A stretch of DNA of 64,000 nucleotides from Streptomyces toxytricini (GTDB lineage: Bacteria > Actinomycetota > Actinomycetes > Streptomycetales > Streptomycetaceae), in assembly GCF_014649915.1 (NCBI RefSeq), contig NZ_BMTY01000002.1, positions 285,463 to 349,462 on the forward strand, given 5' to 3'. The notes under the pieces were generated by a model. The model saw nothing but the letters and a program-made list of their open reading frames with translations. It searched no databases and was not told the origin of the DNA. Made by a program: the position numbers and the translations under genes. Position 1 is the first letter of the stretch, and each line of letters starts with the position of its first letter. Positions 23,762-32,241 of this stretch are shown piece by piece.

Positions 23762-24610
23762 TCAGCTCCAGGCGGCGGTGGCCCGCCGGATCTCCACGTG
23801 CATGCCGAGGGGGACCCGCCAGGCGTCCAGGCAGACCGTGTACGTCTGCGTCCGCGCCGTCCCGCCGGCCAGCGGGGCGGGCAGGGGGCGGCTCGTCCTG
23901 ACCGTGGCCCAGTCGATGCCGAGGGCGCCGATGACGTGCGTCTCGAAGGTGATCGTCCCCGAACGGACCGCCGTGCCGCCCGTGTTGGCGATGCGGACGG
24001 TCACCTGCTCGCACCAGCGGTCCGCCGCCGGCGCGCGGGCGGGGCTGCCCACAGTGACGTACGCGGGCGCGGGCGGGGACGCCGGGGGCGGCGGGGTACC
24101 CGGGGCCGGGGCCGGCGGACTGCCCGGCGGGATCCCGGGCGCGGGCCCCGAGGGCCCCGGAGCGGGTGGAGCCTGGCCGTCGTGCCCCCTGGGCGGTACG
24201 GAGCCCCCGCCACCCACGCCGGGTACGCCGCCGAGCCCCGCGGGTACGCCGCCGCCCCCACCCGGTACGCCGCCCCCGGGGCCGCCGGCGCTCGGGCTGC
24301 CCGGAGCCCCGGCCCCCGTACCGGCCGCGGCCGAGGGCGCGGGCCCGTCCGCCGCGGGCGGATCGCCGAGCCGCCGGTACTCCACCGGCCCCCGCGGGGC
24401 GACGTTGTCGCCGGCGCGCCGCTCCGGCCCGGGTGCCGCGGCTCCGGAGGCCGTATAGCCGCCGGTCGGGGTGCCGGCACAGCCGGCCAGGCAGGCCGCG
24501 GCCGCCCACAGGGCGAGCAGCGCGGCGGCCCGGACGCCCGGCGCGCGGCCGGAGGTGCGGGCGCGGCGGCGGGCGCGGGCGGCTCCGGGCCTGGGGCATC
24601 CGTCGGGCAC
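23762..24610 (-). CDS. Secreted lipoprotein with Pro/Gly linker, function unknown
   Basis: A 282-residue protein. The N-terminus is very basic (Arg-rich), then a hydrophobic stretch and a lipobox LAGC at about residue 46. Residues about 65-175 are a Pro/Gly/Ala linker with repeated GVPG units. The last 105 residues form a compact beta-rich domain (VTVRIANTGGTAV, IGALGIDWATVRT, TYTVCLDAWRV) with two Cys that may form a disulfide. It is probably an outer-face lipoprotein with a binding domain. GTG at 24610 is chosen to give a normal signal length; an upstream start exists. Confidence 0.7.
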   Translation of the reverse strand: MPDGCPRPGAARARRRARTSGRAPGVRAAALLALWAAAACLAGCAGTPTGGYTASGAAAPGPERRAGDNVAPRGPVEYRRLGDPPAADGPAPSAAAGTGAGAPGSPSAGGPGGGVPGGGGGVPAGLGGVPGVGGGGSVPPRGHDGQAPPAPGPSGPAPGIPPGSPPAPAPGTPPPPASPPAPAYVTVGSPARAPAADRWCEQVTVRIANTGGTAVRSGTITFETHVIGALGIDWATVRTSRPLPAPLAGGTARTQTYTVCLDAWRVPLGMHVEIRRATAAWS

Positions 24611-24721
24611 GCGCCGCAGTGTGGCTGACGTACCGTCACATGTAAACCCCGCCGGCGCATGCGCGTGCGGCCGCCGGATCCGGGAGGAGCCCGGACCGGG
24701 CGGCCGCACGCGTGCGGAGCG

Positions 24722-25570
24722 TCAGTCCCCGATCAGCCCGACGCGGAGCTGCGCGAGCGTGCGCGTCAGCAGCCGGGAGACGTGCATCTGGGAGATGCCG
24801 ACCTCCTCGCCGATCTGCGACTGCGTCATGTTGGCGAAGAAGCGCAGCATGATGATCTGTCGCTCGCGGGGCGGCAGTTTGGCCAGCAGGGGCTTGAGGG
24901 ACTCGCGGTACTCGACCCCTTCGAGCGCGGTGTCCTCGTAGCCCAGCCGGTCGGCGAGGGAGCCGTCGCCGCCCTCGTCCTCCGGGGAGGGCGAGTCGAG
25001 CGAGGAGGCGGTGTACGCGTTGCCGACGGCCAGCCCGTCGACGACGTCCTCCTCGGACACGCCGAGCACGGCGGCGAGTTCGGGCACGGTCGGGGAGCGG
25101 TCGAGCCGCTGGGCGAGCTCGTCGCTCGCCTTGGTGAGGGCCAGGCGCAGCTCCTGGAGGCGCCGCGGGACCCGCACGGACCAGGAGGTGTCCCTGAAGA
25201 ACCGTTTGATCTCGCCCACGACGGTGGGCATCGCGAACGTCGGGAACTCGACGCCCCGTTCGCAGTCGAACCGGTCGATCGCCTTGATCAGGCCGATGGT
25301 GCCGACCTGGACGATGTCCTCCATCGGCTCGTTGCGGCTGCGGAAGCGGGCGGCGGCGTACCGCACGAGCGGGAGGTTCAGCTCGATGAGGGTGTCGCGC
25401 ACGTAGGCCCGTTCGGGGCTGTCCGGGTCCAGGGCGGCGAGTCGCTGGAAGAGGGAGCGGGAGAGGGTGCGGGTGTCGATGGCTTCCGAGCGGTGGGACA
25501 CCGCGGGTGCTGTCGGCGCATCGCTCTTGACGAGCGTGAGCACCTTGGAGCTGCCCTGGTCTTCGGACAT
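24722..25570 (-). CDS. sigN: SigB/SigF-type sigma factor SigN
   Basis: A 282-residue group 3 sigma factor. Region 2 includes [21 protein letters not shown] and GTIGLIKAIDRFD; region 3 about 150-190; region 4 contains the helix-turn-helix [20 protein letters not shown]. It is very similar to the neighbouring sigma factor upstream, so they look like tandem duplicates. By position and similarity this is SigN, known in S. coelicolor to act in aerial hyphae and to lie next to sigF. ATG with AGGGGGTGG upstream. No anti-sigma gene is adjacent. Confidence 0.85.
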   Translation of the reverse strand: MSEDQGSSKVLTLVKSDAPTAPAVSHRSEAIDTRTLSRSLFQRLAALDPDSPERAYVRDTLIELNLPLVRYAAARFRSRNEPMEDIVQVGTIGLIKAIDRFDCERGVEFPTFAMPTVVGEIKRFFRDTSWSVRVPRRLQELRLALTKASDELAQRLDRSPTVPELAAVLGVSEEDVVDGLAVGNAYTASSLDSPSPEDEGGDGSLADRLGYEDTALEGVEYRESLKPLLAKLPPRERQIIMLRFFANMTQSQIGEEVGISQMHVSRLLTRTLAQLRVGLIGD

Positions 25571-25696
25571 GCCACCCCCTTGAGGTCGCGGACGGTCGCG
25601 TACGGCGCGCCCGTCGGAGGAACGCAGCCTCAACCTGAATACCGGAGCCGGGGCTGCGGCAAACGCGGTTCAAGCAGAATGTCACATGTCGGCAAC

Positions 25697-25719
25697 GCGC
25701 TGTAGCGCCATGTCGACAT
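25697..25719. promoter_or_regulatory. Adjacent palindromes upstream of sigN
   Basis: GCGCTGTAGCGC (25697-25708) is directly followed by the perfect palindrome ATGTCGACAT (25710-25719), about 130 bp before the sigN start, in the only AT-richer stretch of the gap. A regulator-binding role is inferred. Confidence 0.35.
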
Positions 25720-25790
25720 ATATCTCCAGCGATAGAGCGGATTGCGCCGGTTCTGTCGGGAAACGCTCGGCGGATCTCCACCCGATCCGG

Positions 25791-26642
25791 TTACGCCTCG
25801 ATCCTGTTTGCGGATCGGAGTCGAGCGAAGCTCCGGGCGAGCAGGCGCGAGACGTGCATCTGGGAGACGCCGAGCTCCGCGCTGATCTGCGACTGCGTCA
25901 GGTTGTTGTAGTAGCGCAGCAGCAGGATCCGCTGCTCGCGCTCGGGCAGCTGCACGAGCAGGTGCCGGACGAGGTCGCGGTGTTCGACGCCGGCGAGCTC
26001 GGGGTCCTCGTACCCGAGCCGGTCGAGCAGGCCCGGCAGGCCGTCGCCCTCCTGGGCGGCCTCCAGCGAGGTGGCGTGGTAGCTGCGCCCGGCCTCGATG
26101 CAGGAGAGCACCTCGTCCTCGCTGATCCGCAGCCGTTCCGCGATCTCGGGGGTGGTGGGGGTGCGGCCGTGGAGGGTGGTGAGGTCCTCGGTGGCGGCGT
26201 TGACCTGGACCCACAGCTCGTGGAGCCTGCGCGGCACGTGCACGGTGCGGACGTTGTCGCGGAAGTATCGTTTGATCTCGCCGACCACGGTCGGCATGGC
26301 GAAGGTCGGGAACTGCACCCCGCGGTCCGGGTCGAAGCGGTCGATGGCGTTGATCAGGCCGATGGTGCCGACCTGCACCACGTCCTCCATCGGCTCGTTG
26401 CGGCTGCGGAAGCGGGCGGCCGCGTACCGCACCAGCGGCAGGTTGGCCTCGATCAGTGCGCCGCGGATCCGCTCGTGCTCGCGGGTGCCCGGCTGGAGGT
26501 CCTTCAGCTGCCCGAAGAGGACCTGGGTGAGCGCCCGGGTGTCCGCGCCCCGGCTCTGCGGCCTGGGGGGCGGCGGGGCCTCCTCCTGGCCGTGCTGCGG
26601 GTCCTGCTGGGGTGGCACCTGAGGCGCAGTACTGGCCGGCAC
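25791..26642 (-). CDS. sigF: Sporulation sigma factor SigF
   Basis: A 283-residue sigma factor of the SigB/SigF group. Region 2 ([34 protein letters not shown]), region 3, and region 4 ([20 protein letters not shown]) are complete. The N-terminal 45 residues are Pro/Gln-rich. In Streptomyces SigF acts late in spore maturation and its gene lies next to sigN, as here. The start is taken at GTG 26642 (PASTAPQ), seven bases after GGTGG; the GTG two codons earlier is also possible. Three 9 bp repeats lie just upstream. The gap to sigN is 220 bp, so each probably has its own promoter. Confidence 0.87.
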   Translation of the reverse strand: MPASTAPQVPPQQDPQHGQEEAPPPPRPQSRGADTRALTQVLFGQLKDLQPGTREHERIRGALIEANLPLVRYAAARFRSRNEPMEDVVQVGTIGLINAIDRFDPDRGVQFPTFAMPTVVGEIKRYFRDNVRTVHVPRRLHELWVQVNAATEDLTTLHGRTPTTPEIAERLRISEDEVLSCIEAGRSYHATSLEAAQEGDGLPGLLDRLGYEDPELAGVEHRDLVRHLLVQLPEREQRILLLRYYNNLTQSQISAELGVSQMHVSRLLARSFARLRSANRIEA

Positions 26643-26660
26643 GGTCACGCCACCCCTTCG

Positions 26661-26687
26661 GATCAACCAGATCAACCACATCAACTA
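26661..26687. repeat. Three tandem 9 bp repeats upstream of sigF
   Basis: GATCAACCA, GATCAACCA and CATCAACTA follow one another without spacers, ending about 20 bp before the sigF start codon. They lie in the 5' leader or core promoter. A regulator site or an RNA element is possible. Confidence 0.6.
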
Positions 26688-26814
26688 TCCGTCAAAAGCG
26701 GTCATAGCATCACAACACATGTGCACTGTATGCAAGCACCGTATATCGCCGTGTTGAGGGCAAGTTGGGCATAATGGGGCGTTCTTGGTGGAGTGCCACG
26801 AGGGTGGGGAACGC

Positions 26815-26845
26815 AAAAACCCCCACCCGTAGGAGTGGGGGGCCG
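26815..26845 (-). terminator. Rho-independent terminator of the small membrane protein gene
   Basis: Read on the minus strand: a CCCCCACTCC / GGGTGGGGG stem-loop followed by TTTTTG. A second GC hairpin lies between it and the gene stop at 26879. Confidence 0.8.
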
Positions 26846-26878
26846 TTCGGCCCGGAGGGCCGCCTCGGCTTACGGGTT

Positions 26879-27040
26879 TCAGGTCACCAGTTCGGTCATG
26901 AACGCGCCGATGCCGTGGGCGGCGTCCGAGATGCCCTGGAAGCCGATCTTCACGATGTCGGCGGCCTTGACCGGCTGCGTGATGATCACGAAGAGCGCGA
27001 AGACGACGAGCCCTCCCGTGATCATCTTCTTGGTCTCCAT
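26879..27040 (-). CDS. Small membrane protein, 53 residues, function unknown
   Basis: METKK start, one membrane helix (about residues 6-25, ITGGLVVFALFVIITQPVKA), then an amphipathic tail ending FMTELVT. The hydrophobic part ends in VKA-A, so it could also be a signal peptide. GGGGAGG lies 11 bases upstream, and a strong terminator follows. Comparable tiny proteins occur in Streptomyces genomes with no assigned role. It is transcribed toward sigF. Confidence 0.7.
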   Translation of the reverse strand: METKKMITGGLVVFALFVIITQPVKAADIVKIGFQGISDAAHGIGAFMTELVT

Positions 27041-27300
27041 CAGCGGTGTCGGCCTCCCCAACCGGTCCTGCCAGGTCGGGTGAGTCTATCCGGTCGGTCC
27101 CGCGCGCCGGCCCGGCCTTCGGGACCAACGGCCCTGCCCCGCGGGCCCTTTGCCGCGCCGTGCGCCGTGTGCGGGCCCGCAGGATGGAGGCGGGTCCGCC
27201 GGTTGCGGCAGGGAGCCGGTGGACCCGGCCCGACGGGGTCCGCCGCGGGCCGGGACCGCACCTCCCCCGGCAGGGTCCCGGCCCGCGGCCCCGCCGTGCG

Positions 27301-27585
27301 CTACTGGATGGCGCCGAGCAGCCCCAGGACCGGGGCGGCGGGTGCGACGACCGGCTCCAGGTGGTTCGGGAGCTCCGCCAGCTGGTTCAGCTGGTTGAGC
27401 GCGTTCAGCTGCCCGCCGATCTCCTGGACGGAGCCCGGTACGGCCCCCTCCGGCATCCCCGCGGGGCGCGGCAGGTCCGGAAGGGTGAGGGGCGCCACGG
27501 GCGCTGCGGAGGCGGCGGGTGCGGCGAGCCCCGCGGCGGCCCCCGCGAGGGCGACGGCGGCGAGCATGCGCTGGGTCTTGGTCAT
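27301..27585 (-). CDS. Small secreted protein, function unknown
   Basis: A 94-residue protein: signal peptide about residues 1-28 (AAVALAGAAAGLAAPAASA, AxA cut site), then a mature part of about 66 residues rich in Pro, Leu, Asn and Gln, with LNALNQLNQLAEL as a short amphipathic repeat. No Cys, so it is not a typical enzyme or inhibitor. It may be a surface-associated protein. ATG at 27585 is chosen to give the standard basic N-terminus (MTKTQR). Confidence 0.65.
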   Translation of the reverse strand: MTKTQRMLAAVALAGAAAGLAAPAASAAPVAPLTLPDLPRPAGMPEGAVPGSVQEIGGQLNALNQLNQLAELPNHLEPVVAPAAPVLGLLGAIQ

Positions 27586-27838
27586 GCCGTGACAACGCCC
27601 GGCGGGCGGTGCGGTCACGCGGCGGGCGCCGCGGGCATCCCGGGCTCACCGGTGCGGAGTACGGGCCCGGGGCCGCGAACCCGGTACGAGGCGCTGCCGT
27701 ACGAAGCCTCCGCGACGAAGCGCTCCGCTGCGGGGGCCTCCGCCACCACGCCGCCGCCAGGCCTCCGGTACGAGGCGCTCCGCACCCCGGAAACCGCCGA
27801 GAGCCCCGGCCCTTGCGGGACGAGGCTCTCGATCGGAG

Positions 27839-27923
27839 CGGTAGCGGAGGGATTTGAACCCCCGATGGGTTGCCCCATACTCGCTTTCGAGGCGAGCTCC
27901 TTCGGCCACTCGGACACGCTACC
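27839..27923 (-). tRNA. tRNA-Ser (anticodon CGA)
   Basis: On the minus strand, GGTAGCG pairs with CGCTACC; the anticodon loop CTCGAAA gives CGA; a long variable arm is present. 85 bases with discriminator G. Confidence 0.94.
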
Positions 27924-27993
27924 GAGAGAGATCCTAGCCCAAGGTCGGCCCAGTTCCGAAATCCGCCTCCCGGGCGGGCCCCGCCGCCCGGGC

Positions 27994-28503
27994 TCACAGC
28001 TCCCGGAAGAAGTCCGTCAGCTGCTGCGCGCACTCCTCCGCGAGCACCCCGCGGACCACTTCGGGGCGGTGGTTGAGCCGACGGTCCCGTACGAGGTCCC
28101 ACAGGGAACCCGCGGCGCCCGCCTTCTCGTCCGCCGCGCCGTACACGACCCGGGCCACCCGCGCCTGGACGAGCGCGCCCGCGCACATCACGCACGGCTC
28201 CAGGGTCACCACCAGCGTGCACCCGGCAAGCCGCCATTCCCCGAGCCGGGCGGCCGCCCGGCGCAGCGCCAGCACCTCGGCGTGCGCCGTCGGGTCGCCG
28301 GCGGCCTCCCGTTCGTTGTGCCCGGAGGCGAGCAGCTCCCCGTCCGGGCCGAGCACGACGGCGCCGACCGGCACGTCGCCGGCCGGCACCGCCCGTGCGG
28401 CTTCCCGCAGCGCCAGGCGCATGGGGTCCCGCCACGGGTCCCGTACGGGATCGGGGGCGGGCCCGGGCCCGGAGGGCTGCGGGGGGTGGTGCTCGGTGAT
28501 CAC
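27994..28503 (-). CDS. tadA: tRNA-specific adenosine deaminase
   Basis: A 169-residue cytidine-deaminase-fold enzyme that converts A34 to inosine in tRNA-Arg(ACG). Zinc-binding motif HAEVLAL with the catalytic Glu, and PCVMC holding the two Cys. The GTG start at 28503 overlaps the upstream gene's stop by one base; a later ATG at 28422 would give the more usual 142-residue length and remove a Pro-rich tail. Its substrate tRNA-Arg(ACG) is encoded at 11675. Essential in most bacteria. Confidence 0.92.
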   Translation of the reverse strand: MITEHHPPQPSGPGPAPDPVRDPWRDPMRLALREAARAVPAGDVPVGAVVLGPDGELLASGHNEREAAGDPTAHAEVLALRRAAARLGEWRLAGCTLVVTLEPCVMCAGALVQARVARVVYGAADEKAGAAGSLWDLVRDRRLNHRPEVVRGVLAEECAQQLTDFFREL

Positions 28504-29048
28504 TAGCGGACAGCCTCCAGCACCTCGGTCGCGCCGAGGGACTCGGCGATCTCCGAGAGGGCGTCCCCGTCGAGGGTCATCAGCTGCTTGTGGGTCACCC
28601 CGAGGTCGTCCAGCAGGCGGGGGTCGCCGAGCGGGCCGGCCGGAACCGGTTCCGCGCCGGAGCCGGCGCCGTCGTCCCCGTCGTCCGATCCGCCGTACGC
28701 GGTGATCGCCTCCTCCTCGCCGTCCTCGGTGCCGTCCAGGTCCAGTTCGTCGAGTTCGTCGTCCTCCTCGTCGCTGCCCAGCAGCTCGTCGGTCAGCATC
28801 GAGCCGTAGGAGCTGCGGGAGGCCGCGGCGGCGTTCGAGACGAAGTACCGCGGGTCCTCCTCGCCGTCCACGCGGACGACGCCGAACCAGGCGTCCTCCT
28901 GCTCGATGAGGGCGACCACCGTGTCGTCGTCGACAGCGGCGGCACGGGCGAGATCGATCAGATCACTGAGGGACTCGACGTCGTCGAGTTCCATGTCGCT
29001 CGCTTCCCACCCGTCTTCGGTGCGCGCGAGCAGTGCGGCGAAGTACAC
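28503..29048 (-). CDS. tRNA adenosine deaminase-associated protein
   Basis: A 181-residue acidic protein encoded immediately upstream of tadA in actinobacteria (family of TadA-associated proteins). N-terminal half YFAALLARTEDGWEASDM is a small alpha-beta domain; the middle is highly acidic (Asp/Glu runs, about residues 80-130); the C-terminus is a helical DDLGVTHKQLMTLDGDALSEI segment. The GTG at 29048 is chosen because GGGAGAG lies five bases upstream; an ATG at 29069 is possible. A partner or chaperone role for TadA is inferred from conserved adjacency. Confidence 0.82.
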   Translation of the reverse strand: MYFAALLARTEDGWEASDMELDDVESLSDLIDLARAAAVDDDTVVALIEQEDAWFGVVRVDGEEDPRYFVSNAAAASRSSYGSMLTDELLGSDEEDDELDELDLDGTEDGEEEAITAYGGSDDGDDGAGSGAEPVPAGPLGDPRLLDDLGVTHKQLMTLDGDALSEIAESLGATEVLEAVR

Positions 29049-29433
29049 CGTGACTCTCCCACTGGTCATAGGCGTGCCGGTTGGAGGTCCCCCCGGCCGG
29101 AGGTGGGGAGGGTTGGAACGGCCGTGCTGCTCGCCGTTTCGTGCCCCGCCCAATCGGCATCGTGGCAGAAACAGCGGCTTTGCGAGAGGTCTTCCGCGCT
29201 TGCGTCGTGCCGTGCCGCCCGCGGCGGCGGGCGCAAGGCGGCCCGTCGGCCACGGCGGGGCCGGGCGGCCGGCGCCGGGCGGGGGCACCCCGGCGGGGCG
29301 CGGCGTACGGCCGACCGGCGGTCGCCCGCGCGCGTGGCCGGGCCGCGGACCTGCGGGCGCGCCGGAATCCGCCCGGTGGCCACGGGCGTCACAGGGGTCC
29401 CTCACGCCGCAGGCGTCACCGGCAGGGCGCGCA
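29049..29433. other. Gap of 385 bases with no supported gene
   Basis: Very GC-rich upstream region of the tadA pair. TATGAC at 29065-29070 on the minus strand might be a -10 for that operon. No tRNA, strong hairpin or well-biased ORF is seen. Confidence 0.5.
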
Positions 29434-29628
29434 TCACCAGCGGAATGTGCGCATCCGCATCTGCTGGCGCATGCGCGCGGCGCGGGCGCGCCGGGGCTGG
29501 ACGCGGTCGCGCAGGGCGCGCGCTTCCATCAGGTCGCGCAGGAACTGCGCGCGGCGCGCTCGGCGCTGCGCCGCCGTTTCGGGCGCGTCGTCCTCGCCGC
29601 TGTCTCGGCTCGGCTGCGTGTCGGGCAT
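29434..29628 (-). CDS. Small basic protein, 64 residues, function unknown
   Basis: Starts MPDTQPSRDSGEDDA (acidic, likely unfolded) and continues as an Arg/Ala-rich helix (RRARRAQFLRDLMEARALR) ending MRMRTFRW. The Arg-rich helix could bind nucleic acid or membrane. I recall similar short ORFs in Streptomyces but no function. GGTGG precedes the ATG. Confidence 0.6.
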   Translation of the reverse strand: MPDTQPSRDSGEDDAPETAAQRRARRAQFLRDLMEARALRDRVQPRRARAARMRQQMRMRTFRW

Positions 29629-29739
29629 CGGCCACCACCCACCCCGGCTGGTCAGGTCTTCCTCCTCCGCCGGTGCGGAGGAAACCCCTCCGCACCCACC
29701 TTCCCCCCGTCGGCCCTCTTGACGCCACCCCCGCGCAGG

Positions 29740-30684
29740 TCAGGCGTCGTCCGAGAGGGCCGGGACGACGGCCACCGGGCCGTGCGCGTGGTGCAGCACG
29801 GCGTGCGCGACGGAGCCGATCGCGAGACCGCGGACGCTGCGCCTCGGGTGGTGGCGGCCCACAACGACGAGCGCCGCGGACCGGGAGGCTTCGACGAGCC
29901 CGCCCGCCGCGTCGCCGGGTACGGCGGCCTGGGCGACGGCGGTGTCCGGCGCGCGCTCCCGGTGCGGGGCCAGTCGCCGGCTCTGGGCGCGCAGCATGTC
30001 GCGTTCGGCCGGGGCGGTGTCGGCGCCGTCCGCGAGCCCCTCCGGGGTGAGCACCGTGAAGGGGGTGTCGGCCACCACCACGGGGGACGGCGGGACGGCG
30101 TACGCGGAGAGGACCTGGAGGTCCGTGCCGCGCGAGGCAGCCTCGGCGAAGGCGAAGGCGATGACGTCGTCCGGGGTCTCGTCGACGTGCAGCCCGAGGA
30201 CCACCCGGCCGGCGGAGGGGCCCGCCGCGTCGCCGGCGGCGGCGTCGCGCGCCTCGTGCGGGACCACGACGACCGGGCAGGGCGCCGTCCCGGAGACGGC
30301 CCTGCTGTTCGAGCCGAGCAGCAGGGCGGCGAAGCCGCCGCGTCCGCGCGACCCCATGACCAGCATCAGCGCGTCGGCGCCGATCACGCGCAGCGCCTCC
30401 GGGACGGAGCCGGTCAGGGACTCGTAGCGGACGTCCTCCGGGGCGCCGGGGGCCTCGGCGAGCAGGGTGTGGATCCGCTCCGCGACCGGGTCCTCCCATT
30501 CCGCGGGAGCGCCCGGATCGGCGAGGGAGGAGCGGCGGGCGACGTACAGCTGGGCGCTGTCGGACAGGACGTGGGCGATGACGAGCCCGGTGCCGTGCCG
30601 CACGGCCGCGGCGCAGGCCCATTCGAGGGCGCGCAGGCTGTGCTCGGATCCGTCGACGGCCGCGATCACCGGTGCATTGGTCAC
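29740..30684 (-). CDS. Universal stress protein, tandem UspA domains
   Basis: A 314-residue protein with two UspA domains. Domain 1 (1-143): IAAVDGSEHSLRAL and the ATP-binding type GSRGRGGFAALLLGSNS motif. Domain 2 (about 160-310): VVLGLHVDETPDDVI and GRHHPRRSVRGLAIGSVAH. Both domains keep an ATP-binding-like G-loop, so nucleotide binding is likely. Such proteins respond to stress or hypoxia. The GTG start lies inside a 14 bp palindrome (TGGTCACGTGACCA). No clear ribosome site is seen. Confidence 0.9.
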   Translation of the reverse strand: MTNAPVIAAVDGSEHSLRALEWACAAAVRHGTGLVIAHVLSDSAQLYVARRSSLADPGAPAEWEDPVAERIHTLLAEAPGAPEDVRYESLTGSVPEALRVIGADALMLVMGSRGRGGFAALLLGSNSRAVSGTAPCPVVVVPHEARDAAAGDAAGPSAGRVVLGLHVDETPDDVIAFAFAEAASRGTDLQVLSAYAVPPSPVVVADTPFTVLTPEGLADGADTAPAERDMLRAQSRRLAPHRERAPDTAVAQAAVPGDAAGGLVEASRSAALVVVGRHHPRRSVRGLAIGSVAHAVLHHAHGPVAVVPALSDDA

Positions 30685-30691
30685 GTGACCA
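30678..30691. promoter_or_regulatory. Palindrome overlapping the stress protein start codon
   Basis: TGGTCACGTGACCA is a perfect 14 bp palindrome covering the GTG start of the universal stress protein. Its centre TCACGTGA is the same as the parS centre but the flanks differ, so it is not parS. A repressor site is possible. Confidence 0.4.
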
Positions 30692-30866
30692 GCGTGCTGG
30701 GCGCCCGGCCGGGCCGCATCCGCAGGGGCCGGGCGGGGCCCGGGCGGGCGTCGGGGCGCACGGGGGTGCGCACACCGCGTAGCCTTTTGGGTGTGGGTCG
30801 CGAAAACGTGCGGCCGTTTTTGCTGGTCGCAGGTCGAAACCCGACTCTTGAGCCTTGGAGGATGCT

Positions 30867-31502
30867 GTGCGTTTGCAGGTCGTCGATCACCCCCTGGTGG
30901 CGCACAAACTGACCACCCTGCGCGACAAGCGCACCGACTCCCCCACGTTCCGCCGGCTCGCCGACGAGCTGGTGACGCTCCTCGCCTACGAGGCCACCCG
31001 CGACGTCCGCACCGAGCAGTCCGACATCGAGACGCCGGTCGCCCCGACCACCGGTGTGAAGCTGTCGCACCCGCGCCCGCTGGTCGTGCCGATCCTGCGC
31101 GCCGGCCTCGGCATGCTCGACGGCATGGTGCGGCTGCTGCCGACGGCCGAGGTGGGCTTCCTGGGAATGGTCCGCAACGAGGAGACCCTGGAGGCCTCCA
31201 CGTACGCGACGCGCATGCCGGAGGACCTCTCCGGACGCCAGGTCTACGTCGTGGACCCGATGCTGGCGACGGGCGGCACGCTGGTCGCGGCCATCCAGGA
31301 GCTGATCAAGCGCGGCGCGGACGACGTGACGGCCGTGGTGCTGCTGGCCGCGCCGGAGGGCGTCGAGGTCATGGAGCGCGAGCTCGCGGGCACGCCGGTG
31401 ACGGTCGTGACGGCCGCGGTGGACGAGCGGCTCAACGAGCACGGCTACATCGTGCCGGGGCTGGGCGACGCGGGCGACCGCATGTACGGCTCGGCCGAGT
31501 AG
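30867..31502 (+). CDS. upp: Uracil phosphoribosyltransferase
   Basis: A 211-residue enzyme that makes UMP from uracil and PRPP for pyrimidine salvage. PRPP-binding motif [11 protein letters not shown] at about 125-137, uracil-site region near the C-terminus ([16 protein letters not shown]). Full length for the family. GTG at 30867 is preceded by GGAGG five bases upstream; a TTG four codons earlier is less likely. TAGCCT at 30780 may be the -10 of a promoter with a leader of about 80 bases. A strong hairpin follows the stop. Confidence 0.96.
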   Translation: MRLQVVDHPLVAHKLTTLRDKRTDSPTFRRLADELVTLLAYEATRDVRTEQSDIETPVAPTTGVKLSHPRPLVVPILRAGLGMLDGMVRLLPTAEVGFLGMVRNEETLEASTYATRMPEDLSGRQVYVVDPMLATGGTLVAAIQELIKRGADDVTAVVLLAAPEGVEVMERELAGTPVTVVTAAVDERLNEHGYIVPGLGDAGDRMYGSAE

Positions 31503-31508
31503 CAGTCC

Positions 31509-31541
31509 ACGGGCCCCGGTGCCGTACGGCGCCGGGGCCTT
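31509..31541 (+). terminator. Hairpin terminator after upp
   Basis: GGCCCCGG with its complement around a TGCCGTACGGCG inner dyad, starting about seven bases after the upp stop, then CTTCTCCT. Confidence 0.75.
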
Positions 31542-31596
31542 CTCCTGCCTCCGGTCCGGCCTGCCGGCCCGCCGCCGGCCGCCGCCCGCCGCCGGG

Positions 31597-32241
31597 TCAG
31601 CAGGCCGGTGCGGCCGCCGGCTTGGGGTTGGCCAGCAGCGCCAGCTCCTGGTCCGCGGTCGCCTTCGGGCTCAGCTCCGTGAACGCGTCGCCGAGGATCA
31701 GGTCGATGTCGGCGCCCTCGCGGGCGTCGCTCTGCAGGGTGTCGCCCGCGAGCTGCGTGCCGAGCACGGAGTAGGCCGCCTTGTCGGTCTTCGGCGAGCC
31801 GAGCAGTATCCCCGTCCCGGGGACCTTCTTGTCGAAGTCGGCGGGGGCGTTGCCGACCTGGCCCACGGTGAACCCGCGCGCCTTCAGCTCGTCCCCGACG
31901 GCCTTGGCCAGGCCCGCGCGCGGGGTGGCGTTGTAGACGTTGACGGTGATGTCGGCGGGCTGCGGCAGGACCACCGCGGGGGCGTTCGCCGGCGCGGCCG
32001 AGGCCGCCCCGCTGCCCTTGTCGGGGCACTTCCCGCCGGCGGCGGGGCGCCGTCCGTCGCCGTCGCCGCGGAACACCTCGATGAGCTGCAGGGATCCGTA
32101 ACCGAGCAGGGAGATCCCGAGGACCGCGCCGAGTACGGCGAACACGATCCGACGGCGGCGCGGGCGCCGGCTCAGGCGGGGGTAGGCCGCTCCCGTGACG
32201 CGGTACTTTCCGCCCATGCCGGGGGGAGTGAGCATGCTCAT
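31597..32241 (-). CDS. Membrane-anchored LytR C-terminal domain protein
   Basis: A 214-residue protein. Cytoplasmic basic N-terminus (YPRLSRRPRRRR), one membrane helix (about 32-54), a short linker, then a LytR_C domain outside (about 95-200; ITVNVYNATPRAGLAKAVGDEL). This domain occurs in cell-wall proteins and may bind wall polymers or regulate wall ligases. It lacks the LytR-CpsA-Psr catalytic domain. It lies downstream of, and in the same direction as, the VapB-like gene. The ATG at 32241 is one of two close choices. Confidence 0.8.
   Translation of the reverse strand: MSMLTPPGMGGKYRVTGAAYPRLSRRPRRRRIVFAVLGAVLGISLLGYGSLQLIEVFRGDGDGRRPAAGGKCPDKGSGAASAAPANAPAVVLPQPADITVNVYNATPRAGLAKAVGDELKARGFTVGQVGNAPADFDKKVPGTGILLGSPKTDKAAYSVLGTQLAGDTLQSDAREGADIDLILGDAFTELSPKATADQELALLANPKPAAAPAC

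Noticed and set aside
24180..24330. Tandem DNA repeat
   Set aside because: It is a Pro/Gly-rich protein linker with GVPG-like units of irregular length, explained by low-complexity coding sequence.
28963..29253. Possible small gene on the minus strand upstream of the TadA-associated gene
   Set aside because: Overlaps the real gene in another frame, has Arg/Pro shadow composition and no ribosome site.
30678..30691. Fifth parS site
   Set aside because: Only the central TCACGTGA matches; parS needs GTTTCACGTGAAAC.
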